Below are positions 16,207 through 24,894 of a DNA stretch of 28,453 bases, piece by piece; the stretch's first letter is position 1, and every line of letters begins with the position of its first letter. The DNA comes from Sulfurovum sp. (lineage in GTDB: Bacteria > Campylobacterota > Campylobacteria > Campylobacterales > Sulfurovaceae): positions 1 to 28,453 of the forward strand of contig JADGDL010000027.1 in NCBI GenBank assembly GCA_016744875.1, given 5' to 3'. Position numbers and translations under genes: made by a program. The notes under the pieces are model-generated. The model saw only the letters and a program-made list of their open reading frames with translations. It was not told the origin of the DNA and did no database searches.

Positions 16207-17693
16207 TTAGTCACCCCTGATGGTAATATATCTGCAATATAGTGAAGTACACTCGGTTCAAATTTATCAATAAAATAATCTGGATAAATACCCATAACAA
16301 AGATCAAGATCACCCATGGAACTAAACCTAATATCTCTTTGATATGTAAGTCTCTCATAGGTAAGTCTTTACCGTTGTCCGTCTCTCTATCTTGTAAAAT
16401 GGCCCTTTGGAACATCCACAACATAAATGAGGCAGCAATAAGTACGGTTATACCTGAAATGTATCCTAAAAGCGGATGAAACTCATAGAGACCAAAGATA
16501 ATCAATAGTTCTGAAGTAAAGCCACTGGTTCCGGGAAGACCTACATTTGAAAAAAGAAAAATAGCAAAGATAACGGTAAAAATAGGTGCTTGTTTTGCAA
16601 TACCACCTAGGTTACTTATGGTTTTAAATCCTGTTTCTTGATGAAGTATTCCAATCAATAAAAAGAGTCCTCCTGTAGCAATGGCATGTGCAATAATAAG
16701 GTAAAGTGCACCACTCATTCCATATGCATTGAGAGAGAAAACACCTGCAGTGATAAAACTTAAATGAGATGCAGAAGCATAAGCAAACATTCTTTTAATG
16801 TCGTTTTGCATCAATGCAGCGATACCAAAATAGATAAGACCAAAAATACCAATACAGACAAAAAAGATTGAAAATTGGCTATAGATCTCTGGAAAAATAG
16901 GAATAAGAAATCTGACGATCGCATACACACCAAGTTTTGCCATAATTGCAGAAAGCATAAAGACTGCACCTGTGGGTGCATTACTGTAAGTATCTGTAAT
17001 CCATGTATGGAAAGGGAATAGAGGGATCTTTATGGCAAATGCTGTGGCAAATGCCATAAAGAGCCAAGCTTTTTCTTCGTAACTTAAGGTGCTGATCTTC
17101 ATAAAATTATCGATGGCAAAAGACCATGTTCCAAATTCATTATAGTATTCTGTACCCAGATACAAAATCGCGATCAACATGAGCAGTGATCCTGCAATAG
17201 TATAGATCGTCACTTTAAGGGTAGAAAAAATCCTGTTTCCTGTACCAAACATACCCATAATTAAAAATATCGGTAAAAGCATGGTTTCCCAAAAAAAGTA
17301 AAAAAGTACAATATCCAAAGAAAGCAGGGCGCCAGTAATTCCTGTTTGTACCAAAAGCATATTGATCCAATACCCTTTAGTTCTACCTTTCCATAAAAGT
17401 AGATATGCTGGGGAAATAAGTAATGCAATGAGCATAAGAATAGTTAAGGAGAAACCATCTATTCCTATATAGTAATGAATTCCAAATTGTTCGATCCATA
17501 CATTGTTAGTAACAAATTGTATACCTCCATTAGGATCAAAATTAATGTAGAGTTTTAATACCAATCCCAAAATGATTATCGTAGTGACGAAAGCGACGTT
17601 TCGTACACTATTGGCATCTTTGGTGGTGATCATCAGTATAAATGCGACGATCGCCGGTAAAAATATTATAAATGATAAAATATCTGGACTCAC
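16203..17693 (-). CDS. nuoM: NADH-quinone oxidoreductase subunit M
   Basis: A 496-residue antiporter-like membrane subunit. Helix 5 carries the essential glutamate (about residue 136, FYFFWETMLLPIFL), and PLFPFHTWITDTYSNAP and GLPGTSGFTSELLI are the usual NuoM blocks. I place the start at GTG 17693. An AAGGAG site (17705-17700) lies six bases upstream, nuoL stops at 17695, and the protein then begins MSPDILSFIIFLPAI, directly entering helix 1. A start at ATG 17738 would add 15 non-hydrophobic residues that overlap nuoL and has no ribosome-binding site. The stop overlaps nuoN by four bases. Confidence 0.95.
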   Translation of the reverse strand: MSPDILSFIIFLPAIVAFILMITTKDANSVRNVAFVTTIIILGLVLKLYINFDPNGGIQFVTNNVWIEQFGIHYYIGIDGFSLTILMLIALLISPAYLLLWKGRTKGYWINMLLVQTGITGALLSLDIVLFYFFWETMLLPIFLIMGMFGTGNRIFSTLKVTIYTIAGSLLMLIAILYLGTEYYNEFGTWSFAIDNFMKISTLSYEEKAWLFMAFATAFAIKIPLFPFHTWITDTYSNAPTGAVFMLSAIMAKLGVYAIVRFLIPIFPEIYSQFSIFFVCIGIFGLIYFGIAALMQNDIKRMFAYASASHLSFITAGVFSLNAYGMSGALYLIIAHAIATGGLFLLIGILHQETGFKTISNLGGIAKQAPIFTVIFAIFLFSNVGLPGTSGFTSELLIIFGLYEFHPLLGYISGITVLIAASFMLWMFQRAILQDRETDNGKDLPMRDLHIKEILGLVPWVILIFVMGIYPDYFIDKFEPSVLHYIADILPSGVTK

Positions 17694-17694
17694 T

Positions 17695-19584
17695 TTAAAC
17701 TCCTTGCAGTTTCGTATAGACGTAGTATGAGATAGCACTCATACCCATAAGCATGTAAAATGCGTAATAGCGAACATTTGCATTTTGTAAAAAGGTAAAT
17801 CCTCGACCAAAAGCAACAAAACTTCTGGATAAACCCATGAGTATGGCATCTATAATTTTAGTATCCATAACATCACTGAAGAAGGAAGAGATCCTTTTCG
17901 TACTTTTGACAAAGAGAACATCATAAACTTCATCCACATAGAACTTATTGTAAATTAATCCTTCTTCAGTCTCCCGTTTAGAGAAGTCATAGTTAGCATA
18001 GCGTTTATATGCAACAAACATTCCTAAAAGTGCAACAGAAACACTGGCAAAAATAAGAAAATATTCTGTTGTGTGTGATAATGTATGAGGATGACTCTGA
18101 AGTTGAGCGAGCCAATTGTCAACATGATGTCCCCCACCAAATACTTCAGGTAGATTTATAAAACCTGCAAACATCGCACCTATAGCAAGTACAAAAAGCG
18201 GTATCCCGATACTCCATGGCGTATTATGTCGCTTACTTTCATGCTGATTGGGTGCAACAAAAAGAATAAAATAGAGCCTAAACATATAGAAAGCTGTTAA
18301 AAATGCCGTAAAGAGTCCCATCCCCCAAAGTAGATAGTGTTCACTTGCAAAGGCACCTGCCAAAATGGCATCTTTTGAAAAGAAGCCGGAAAAAGGTGGG
18401 ATTCCTGATATAGCAATAACGCCAATAAGGAAAGTAACACTAATGATCGGTAACTTCATACGATGTTTTCCCAATTCAAATATATCCTGTTCATGATGTA
18501 TGGCTAGTATTAATCCACCAGCACCCATAAAGAGCATTGCTTTAAAGAAGGCATGGGTAAAAACATGAAACAGTCCTGAACTGTACAGTCCTAGTCCTAC
18601 GGCTATAAACATATATCCAAGTTGACTCATGGTTGAGTACGCCAAGATCTTTTTAATATCTGTCTGTCTGGTAGCAATAATCGCAGCAAAGAGTGCTGAG
18701 AAGGCACCAATATAAGCGATAAATACCCCTACATTCGGAATACCCTCATAGAGGAAATGAAATCTAGCTACCATATATACACCTGCAGTAACCATAGTTG
18801 CCGCATGTATGAGTGCAGAGATGGGTGTTGGACCAAGCATCGCATCAGGTAGCCAAGTATAGAGTGGAATCTGTGCCGATTTACCCATTGCACCCACAAA
18901 AAGTAAAATACCTGAAAGTATCAATAAAGGTTCGGAAGCCTCATGAATATGTAATTGCATAGACCCAAAACTGATCCCTGTTTTATTTAGGGCGAAAAAT
19001 AGTGTAATGACACCTAAAAGAAATCCAAGATCTCCTACTCTGTTAACAATAAATGCTTTATTACCTGCAATGACATTCTCTTTACTTTTATAATAAAAAG
19101 AGATGAGTAGGTAAGAACAGACTCCTACACCTTCCCAACCAATGAAAAGGATGATAGGATTATCAGCAAGTACAAGTAATAACATGGAGGCCAGAAAAAG
19201 ATTGAAGTAAGCAAAGAACTTACCAAACCCTTCATCACCCTTCATGTAAGCTACCGCATAGAGATGAATGAGAGTCCCCACAAAAGTAACAAAAAGAGAC
19301 ATAAATATAGAGAGATTATCTCCTAAAAGTTGCATAGGTACAGTCAGTTTATCTATGTCGATCCACATAAAGAGATGTTGTGAATAGACAATACCACTTT
19401 GATTCATTTCTAAAAAAAGAATAAAAGTAAAGACAAAAGCTAAGAAAGGGAATACCGTTCCGATAATTGAAAAAAGGATCTCAGGGACTTTTTGGATCTT
19501 AATGTGATAGATATAAAATCCTCCATTGAGTATCGCACCCAACAAAGGAGATAATATAATCCATATTAAAAGAGAAGTATTCAT
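17695..19584 (-). CDS. nuoL: NADH-quinone oxidoreductase subunit L
   Basis: A 629-residue membrane subunit, the most distal antiporter-like module. The key glutamate is Glu151 in FIGWEGVGVCSYLLISFYY, and IPLYTWLPDAMLGPTPISAL and the lateral-helix region at the C-terminus are present (about 530-600). Length is typical (E. coli 613). It starts at ATG 19584, one base shared with the nuoK stop (TGATG), and ends two bases before nuoM begins. The C-terminal end (VRYYAFYMLMGMSAISYYVY) is the expected final anchor helix. Confidence 0.97.
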   Translation of the reverse strand: MNTSLLIWIILSPLLGAILNGGFYIYHIKIQKVPEILFSIIGTVFPFLAFVFTFILFLEMNQSGIVYSQHLFMWIDIDKLTVPMQLLGDNLSIFMSLFVTFVGTLIHLYAVAYMKGDEGFGKFFAYFNLFLASMLLLVLADNPIILFIGWEGVGVCSYLLISFYYKSKENVIAGNKAFIVNRVGDLGFLLGVITLFFALNKTGISFGSMQLHIHEASEPLLILSGILLFVGAMGKSAQIPLYTWLPDAMLGPTPISALIHAATMVTAGVYMVARFHFLYEGIPNVGVFIAYIGAFSALFAAIIATRQTDIKKILAYSTMSQLGYMFIAVGLGLYSSGLFHVFTHAFFKAMLFMGAGGLILAIHHEQDIFELGKHRMKLPIISVTFLIGVIAISGIPPFSGFFSKDAILAGAFASEHYLLWGMGLFTAFLTAFYMFRLYFILFVAPNQHESKRHNTPWSIGIPLFVLAIGAMFAGFINLPEVFGGGHHVDNWLAQLQSHPHTLSHTTEYFLIFASVSVALLGMFVAYKRYANYDFSKRETEEGLIYNKFYVDEVYDVLFVKSTKRISSFFSDVMDTKIIDAILMGLSRSFVAFGRGFTFLQNANVRYYAFYMLMGMSAISYYVYTKLQGV

Positions 19585-19895
19585 CAGTTGATCTCCGGTT
19601 TAAGTTTAATAAATAGGTTGCTGTCAAGAGAGCCTTTTGATCTAAAAAGAAGAATCATAACGGTTAAAAAGATCGCAGCTTCAGCTGCTGCAATTGCAAT
19701 GATGATCATAGCAATGATCTGTCCATCCATGTTTTCATGTAATTTTGAAAAAACGACAAGTAGTAAATTTACCGCATTGAGCATAAGCTCAATAGACATA
19801 TACATCACAAAAATATTTCTTCTGGCCACTACACCGATCACACCTATAGAGAAAAGTATGATAGCAATAGTTCCATATCCTAAAAGAGTTGTCAT
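19584..19895 (-). CDS. nuoK: NADH-quinone oxidoreductase subunit K
   Basis: A 103-residue three-helix membrane subunit of complex I. The two conserved membrane glutamates needed for proton transfer are at their usual positions, Glu36 (SIELMLNAVNL) and Glu72 (AAAEAAIFL). Its ATG overlaps the nuoJ stop by four bases and its stop overlaps the nuoL start by one, so translation is coupled along the operon. The frame on the opposite strand over the same interval is a shadow. Confidence 0.97.
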   Translation of the reverse strand: MTTLLGYGTIAIILFSIGVIGVVARRNIFVMYMSIELMLNAVNLLLVVFSKLHENMDGQIIAMIIIAIAAAEAAIFLTVMILLFRSKGSLDSNLFIKLKPEIN

Positions 19896-20407
19896 CTTTT
19901 GATCTCCTTTTTTGATTTTTGTTTAACTAGAACGATCACACCGATAAGAGCAACCAAGAGTAAAATAGAAATAAGCTCAAAAGGGAGTAACCACTCAGTA
20001 TAGAGTTGCATTCCTAGCGCTTTTATTGTCCCAAAGTCTGATTCTCCTAATTCCATATGTATGTTAGGAAGATCTGAAAGGGCCTTAAACATCAACAAGT
20101 TGACAGGGATCATAAGTACAGCACCTAGGGTGATCAAGAGATACTTTTTGGGTTCATCGGGCAGATCATCTTTTTTAATATTAAGAAACATGAGTAAAAA
20201 TAAAAAGAGTGTCAAAACAGCTCCTGCATACACAATGATCTGAACCATAAACAAAAATGAGGCATTTAAAAGCGCAAATAGTCCGCCTATGGATAAAATG
20301 GAAATTAAAAGTCCTAAAGTAGCGTACATAGGTTCTTTTACTGTTATCATAGTCATAGCTCCAACTATAGATAAAATAGCAAATCCTACAAAGAAAATAT
20401 CAATCAT
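19892..20407 (-). CDS. nuoJ: NADH-quinone oxidoreductase subunit J
   Basis: A 171-residue five-helix membrane subunit. The conserved helix 3 with the pi-bulge reads QIIVYAGAVLTLFLF, with Tyr60 and Gly62. I place the start at ATG 20407 (MIDIFFVGFAILSIVG): AAGGAG lies seven bases upstream, it overlaps the nuoI stop by eight bases, and helix 1 begins at once. Extending upstream to 20599 would add 64 residues that lie within nuoI in another frame, giving a protein too long for the family. The tail is lysine-rich, and the stop overlaps nuoK by four bases. Confidence 0.95.
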   Translation of the reverse strand: MIDIFFVGFAILSIVGAMTMITVKEPMYATLGLLISILSIGGLFALLNASFLFMVQIIVYAGAVLTLFLFLLMFLNIKKDDLPDEPKKYLLITLGAVLMIPVNLLMFKALSDLPNIHMELGESDFGTIKALGMQLYTEWLLPFELISILLLVALIGVIVLVKQKSKKEIKR

Positions 20408-20906
20408 TATCAAACTCCTTTGACCTGGTATGAGAGAGAAGCGTCTCTTTTGAAATAACAAAATCTTCTCTTTGGTCACCAACAAAAGAGAAAATACCTG
20501 TATCCATCCGTATAGCATCACAAGGGCAAGCCTCAACACAATATCCACAGAAAACACACTCAAGTAGATCGATGTCAAATACTGCAGGCATTTTTTCATC
20601 TATACCATCGGTTCTCTCAGTTGCCTCAATAAAAATACAATCAGCAGGACATGCTGTTGCACACATATAACAGGCCACACATTTAACACTATCATCTTCT
20701 CTTTTTGTAAGACGGTGAACACCTCTGTATCGGTCTGTGATATCCGTAGGTTGTACCTCCGGATAAGATTTTGTGGTCAGCTCAGCAGTATCTCTAATGT
20801 TTGTAATGAAATGACGCATGGTTGTCTTCATCCCTGCAGCAATAGCAGGAATGTAGAGCTTGTCCATTAACGTATCACCATGTCTTTTAACAACTTTTAT
20901 ACCCAT
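20400..20906 (-). CDS. nuoI: NADH-quinone oxidoreductase subunit I
   Basis: A 168-residue ferredoxin-like subunit carrying two 4Fe-4S clusters (N6a and N6b) in the connecting arm to the quinone site. Ligands are Cys76, 79, 82 and 86 in CVACYMCATAC, and Cys117, 120, 123 and 127 in CVFCGYCVEAC. The CPADCIFIE and CPCDAIRMD segments follow each set. The amphipathic N-terminus (about 1-45) would lie on the membrane arm. It starts one base after the nuoH stop (20908) and overlaps nuoJ by eight bases. Confidence 0.97.
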   Translation of the reverse strand: MGIKVVKRHGDTLMDKLYIPAIAAGMKTTMRHFITNIRDTAELTTKSYPEVQPTDITDRYRGVHRLTKREDDSVKCVACYMCATACPADCIFIEATERTDGIDEKMPAVFDIDLLECVFCGYCVEACPCDAIRMDTGIFSFVGDQREDFVISKETLLSHTRSKEFDND

Positions 20907-20907
20907 T

Positions 20908-22191
20908 TTAATCTCCTAACACAAGCACATAAGTGGCTGTGATAACTATGTTTAACAACGCCAAAGGAAGAAGGACTTTCCACCCTAATAGCTGTAGTTG
21001 GTCATATCTGAATCGTAAGAGTGTCCAACGTATCCATACAAAAAAGAAGTTCATTAAGAAAAACTTCATTAAAAAAGTGGATACCTGTACCATCGCTGTA
21101 GCAATATGAATACCGTTGCTACTTAAACCAGATAAAAGCAGTAGACCTAAAATAGCGATAACGACTATTGTAATTCCCCAAAATATACGTATAAGTATTT
21201 TGGATTCTTTGGCTCTTGGATCATCGGGATCTACCCAGTTATTATTTTTTTTGATCCATTTTGTAAAACTGTAGATGATAAATGGTAAAACAATTATGGA
21301 GACAGCCATCAGTATATCTATATGCTGATGGAGTGCTTGGGTATTGAGCCAAGGAACTTGATACCCTCCAAAGAAAAGTGTCACAATTAAAGCACTTGCA
21401 GCACTCATGGCTGCAAATTCGCTCACTTGGAAGAGACCAAATCGCATCGCAGAATATTCGGTATGATATCCTGCCACAAGCTCACTCTCACCCTCTGCTA
21501 AGTCAAAAGGGGCTCGGTTTGTTTCTGCAAGAGCAGTGACAATAAATATAAGTGCAGCCAAAGGTTGCATCACTACACCCCAAGCGGGGATAAATCCAAA
21601 CAGTAGTTGCCCCTGAAAGGCAGCAATATCACTTAAGTTGACAGAACCATACACGATGAGCATCGAGATAATAGCAAGCCCCATAGAAGCTTCATAAGAA
21701 ATAACCTGTGCAATTGCACGAATGGAGCTTAAAATACCAAATTTACTGGTACTTGCATATCCGCCTAAGACAATACCATAGACACTTAATCCTGCAAAGG
21801 CTAAAAACCATAAGATACCTAGATCAATAGGCAATGCCTGCATGGTATAGGAGACTCCATTAATTTCTAATCTATCAGCAAAAGGGATGACGCCAACAGT
21901 TAAAAAGGAGCATAGGAACATGATAACAGGTGCCAAAACAAAGAACATTTTAAACTTAATAAAAGAAGGAATAAAATCCTCTTTAAAAGCGAGCTTTAGC
22001 ATATCTGCAACACTTTGTACTAATCCACCTAAACGGATACCTCCAATGTGTGAACGATTGGGTCCAGATCTATCTTGCATAAACCCAGACACCCTACGCT
22101 CCCACCAAACCATAATAGGGGTAGTCCCAACAGCTAAGTTAACGGCAAGGAGTATATTAATTAATATGATAACAACAGCAGCTAATTCCAT
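20908..22191 (-). CDS. nuoH: NADH-quinone oxidoreductase subunit H, extended form
   Basis: A 427-residue membrane subunit that forms the base of the quinone chamber. The conserved blocks are MVWWERRVSGFMQDRSGPNR (27-46), the loop ETNRAPFDLAEGESELVAGY (223-242, cytoplasmic, acidic) and the C-terminal FVWIRWTLLRFRYDQL (384-399). Most NuoH are about 325-350 residues. The excess is a segment at about 280-370, between FFGGYQVPW and LMKFFLMNF, with two extra predicted helices (about 292-311 and 334-356) separated by a charged loop (KKNNNWVDPDDPRAKESK). The frame is continuous and the C-terminal helix is intact. ATG 22191 shares one base with the nuoG stop. Confidence 0.95.
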   Translation of the reverse strand: MELAAVVIILINILLAVNLAVGTTPIMVWWERRVSGFMQDRSGPNRSHIGGIRLGGLVQSVADMLKLAFKEDFIPSFIKFKMFFVLAPVIMFLCSFLTVGVIPFADRLEINGVSYTMQALPIDLGILWFLAFAGLSVYGIVLGGYASTSKFGILSSIRAIAQVISYEASMGLAIISMLIVYGSVNLSDIAAFQGQLLFGFIPAWGVVMQPLAALIFIVTALAETNRAPFDLAEGESELVAGYHTEYSAMRFGLFQVSEFAAMSAASALIVTLFFGGYQVPWLNTQALHQHIDILMAVSIIVLPFIIYSFTKWIKKNNNWVDPDDPRAKESKILIRIFWGITIVVIAILGLLLLSGLSSNGIHIATAMVQVSTFLMKFFLMNFFFVWIRWTLLRFRYDQLQLLGWKVLLPLALLNIVITATYVLVLGD

Positions 22192-23627
22192 TATGCCTCC
22201 TCCTTAGATAGTGACTCTATCTCTTGCCAAAGTGATATTAATGTTCCTGCAGGAGCATTTCTCCGTATAGTACTTTTGATATGTTGAGTCACGTCATCAA
22301 TGTTTGTATAGCTTCCATCTTTTTCATAAAACGAAGCGATAGGAAGTACAATATTGGCTGAATTTGTCAGTGTTGAATCTTTTGAGCTAAGTAAAATCAC
22401 CTCTTTGCCATCAAGAAGCTCATGCTTATCTTCAAAATAATTATTTTCAACAATAAGCACGATCTTCTTTTGCGCGAGCAGTTCATTAAACTGCTTTTTA
22501 GTTTCACTTATTTTAAGGGCTTTCATCCCTGCACGATTTGGAGATCTATCGGAAGTACGCAGCATTTCATCAGCAAATGTTTTATCTTTATATTGAGGTG
22601 AATATCCAGAAAGTTCAGCACCACTGTTTTGCGCATAATCATTAAACATTGCTAACTCTTCATTAGATAAAAATGGAGAGACTAGTAAGAGTATATCATT
22701 TGGATTCGTATGAAGTGTCTCTGTTATATTTGTTATAGCTTCTTTTGTGGAAACAAGTTTTTGACTGATGAGAGCATCATTCATTCTGCTATTATTTTCA
22801 TCTTTATAGCTCAGTCTTCCATCATCACAAATAAAATAGCCATTGACATCAAGGTTTTCGCGAGGTCTAAATCTAAAGATCTGATCATCTTTATACTTTT
22901 CTTTTTTGTGATCAACATAGATATTACACCCTTTGGAACAACCACTACATATCGCTTCAAACGTTTCTAAAAACCATACACGTTGATTAAATCTAAAATC
23001 TTTACTTGTTAATGCACCAACGGGACAGAGGTCAACTATATTCATAGAATAGTCGCTCTCAAGTTCCATACCTGGGAAGGTACTTATAACAGAGTGGTCT
23101 GCTCTTGAAAAAATACCCAATTCATTGGTGTGTGTTATTTCATCTGTAAACCTTGTACAACGCGTACATAAAACACATCTCTCTTGGTCAAGCATGACAT
23201 TTTTACCAAGGTCTACAGCTTTTTTTGCACGATTCTTACTTTCTGCTTCAAGGCGACTTTCATAAAAGCCACCTTGCATATAATAATCTTGAAGTTTACA
23301 TTCTCCTGCCTGGTCACAAGTAGGACAGTCTACAGGGTGGTTAATAAGCTCTAATTCTAAAATATCACGACGTACTTTCTCGATATTTTCACCTTGAGTG
23401 CGTACTACCATTCCCTCTTTTACAGGAGTGTCACAAGAGATCTGAGGACGTTTGGATCCCTCGATCTCCACCATACACATTCTACAGTTTCCATCTGTTC
23501 CTAAAGCAGGGTGATAACAAAAATGTGGAATATCTACGTTTTCTTTAAATAAATAATCTATTAGTACTGCACCTTTGACGGCTTCAACTTCTTTCCCATT
23601 TATAATTATGTTAACGATCTCACTCAT
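22191..23627 (-). CDS. nuoG: NADH-quinone oxidoreductase subunit G, short form
   Basis: A 478-residue subunit. The N-terminal electron-transfer part is complete: a 2Fe-2S site with Cys37, 48, 51 and 65; the His-Cys3 4Fe-4S site His97, Cys101, 104 and 110; and a 4Fe-4S site Cys151, 154, 157 and 201. A fourth cluster motif, Cys227, 230, 234 and 267, matches the N7 site found in only some complexes. The molybdopterin-oxidoreductase-derived region is cut to about 200 residues, ending near a block like ANIVLPIASFYEKDGSYTN (about 422-440). Most NuoG are about 700-900 residues. There is no sign of a frameshift; the stop shares one base with nuoH. Overlap with nuoF is eight bases. Loss of the internal domain looks like reduction rather than damage. 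Confidence 0.94.
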   Translation of the reverse strand: MSEIVNIIINGKEVEAVKGAVLIDYLFKENVDIPHFCYHPALGTDGNCRMCMVEIEGSKRPQISCDTPVKEGMVVRTQGENIEKVRRDILELELINHPVDCPTCDQAGECKLQDYYMQGGFYESRLEAESKNRAKKAVDLGKNVMLDQERCVLCTRCTRFTDEITHTNELGIFSRADHSVISTFPGMELESDYSMNIVDLCPVGALTSKDFRFNQRVWFLETFEAICSGCSKGCNIYVDHKKEKYKDDQIFRFRPRENLDVNGYFICDDGRLSYKDENNSRMNDALISQKLVSTKEAITNITETLHTNPNDILLLVSPFLSNEELAMFNDYAQNSGAELSGYSPQYKDKTFADEMLRTSDRSPNRAGMKALKISETKKQFNELLAQKKIVLIVENNYFEDKHELLDGKEVILLSSKDSTLTNSANIVLPIASFYEKDGSYTNIDDVTQHIKSTIRRNAPAGTLISLWQEIESLSKEEA

Positions 23628-24894
23628 CTGAAACTCCTTGATTAGCTAATATATAGGCTTCAAATTCATCTTTAAATTTCACAACAATACTGCCAATAAT
23701 ATCAGCAACTGCAGGAGCAAAAACACAAATAGTTTTACCGTTCAGGGTATCACAGACATCACTAATGGTTTGAATATCACTAAGCTTACCCTGTTGTGAT
23801 ACCACATCATGAAGTATTTTATCTATCCAGCCCGTTCCTTCTCTACAAGGGGTACATTGCCCACATGACTCATGGTGATAAAACTCAATAATATTCTTAG
23901 CTACTTCTACCATACAAGCATCTTCATCTATAATGACCATGCCTCCGGTACCTAAGGTAGAACCTATATCCCACATTGATTCATAATCAAGTACGGCTTT
24001 TTCTACTTCATCTTTGGTTAGGATAGGGCAGGAGACACCTCCTGGAATGACAGCTTTTAGTTTTTTACCGTCTTTCATCCCTCCACCTAAAGTATTGATG
24101 ACATCTATCATCTTTAGACCAAATGCTAACTCATAGACCCCAGGATTTTTGACCGGACCACTAAGCGCAAATAGCATGGTTCCTGGTGATTTTTCTGTTC
24201 CATATTGGGTGTAGGCCTCATAGCCATGTTCTACAATATGTGGTACCGAAGCAATGGTCTCTACATTGTTAACCGTTGCAGGATCACCAAAGTACCACTC
24301 ACACTCTTTTTGATGGGGTTTGAGTCTCGGATGACCTCTTTTCCCTTCAAGAGATTCAATTAATGCAGATTTCTCACCACAGATATAAGCTCCTGCTCCA
24401 CGATGCACGACAATGTCTAATTTGAAATCGCAGGCACCATTCATGAGTGTATCACCAATAATACCAGCGTCATACGCTTCATCAATAGCAGTGTTAAGTC
24501 TATCTGCAAGCCACTTATATTCTCCTCGAATGTAGATATATGCTGTGTGAATATTCATAGCATAGGAAGAACAGATAATTCCCTCAATAAGTAAATGTGG
24601 GTCTTTATCCATAACTTCTCTATCTTTAAAAGTACCAGGCTCACTCTCATCGGCATTAACTATAAGGTATGCAGGACGTGGGTCATTGGTTGGCATGTAT
24701 CTCCATTTTGGACCACATAAAGCACCTCCACCACCTTTTCCTCTCAACTTTGACTTATCAACTTCAGTGATCACTTCGTCAGGTGTCATGGTAAATAGTT
24801 TTTTTAATGAACCATAAGCACCATTTTCTTGTGCAACTTCAAGCTTATAAGACTCGGGAATATCAAATTTTTTACTCACAATTTTAGTTATCAT
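23620..24894 (-). CDS. nuoF: NuoF-type flavoprotein subunit of complex I, with altered nucleotide site
   Basis: A 424-residue subunit that normally holds FMN, the NADH site and cluster N3. FMN-binding segments are intact: NADESEPGTFKDR (80-92), GAGAYICGE (166-174) and TVNNVET (207-213). Cluster N3 has Cys344, 347, 350 (CGQCTPC) and Cys390. The nucleotide-binding features differ from canonical NuoF. The usual GEET reads GEKS, so the second Glu is Lys175; the Phe of the RGRGGAGF segment is Ala58 (RGKGGGGALCG); and the KPPFP segment is KPHQK, removing the second stacking Phe (Gln195). The Campylobacter and Helicobacter complexes lack NuoF altogether. Whether this subunit uses NADH, NADPH or another partner is open. 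It overlaps nuoE by three bases and nuoG by eight. Confidence 0.93.
   Translation of the reverse strand: MITKIVSKKFDIPESYKLEVAQENGAYGSLKKLFTMTPDEVITEVDKSKLRGKGGGGALCGPKWRYMPTNDPRPAYLIVNADESEPGTFKDREVMDKDPHLLIEGIICSSYAMNIHTAYIYIRGEYKWLADRLNTAIDEAYDAGIIGDTLMNGACDFKLDIVVHRGAGAYICGEKSALIESLEGKRGHPRLKPHQKECEWYFGDPATVNNVETIASVPHIVEHGYEAYTQYGTEKSPGTMLFALSGPVKNPGVYELAFGLKMIDVINTLGGGMKDGKKLKAVIPGGVSCPILTKDEVEKAVLDYESMWDIGSTLGTGGMVIIDEDACMVEVAKNIIEFYHHESCGQCTPCREGTGWIDKILHDVVSQQGKLSDIQTISDVCDTLNGKTICVFAPAVADIIGSIVVKFKDEFEAYILANQGVSDE

Noticed and set aside
19588..19902. 104-residue plus-strand frame over nuoK
   Set aside because: It mirrors nuoK, whose two conserved glutamates and operon overlaps make it the real gene.
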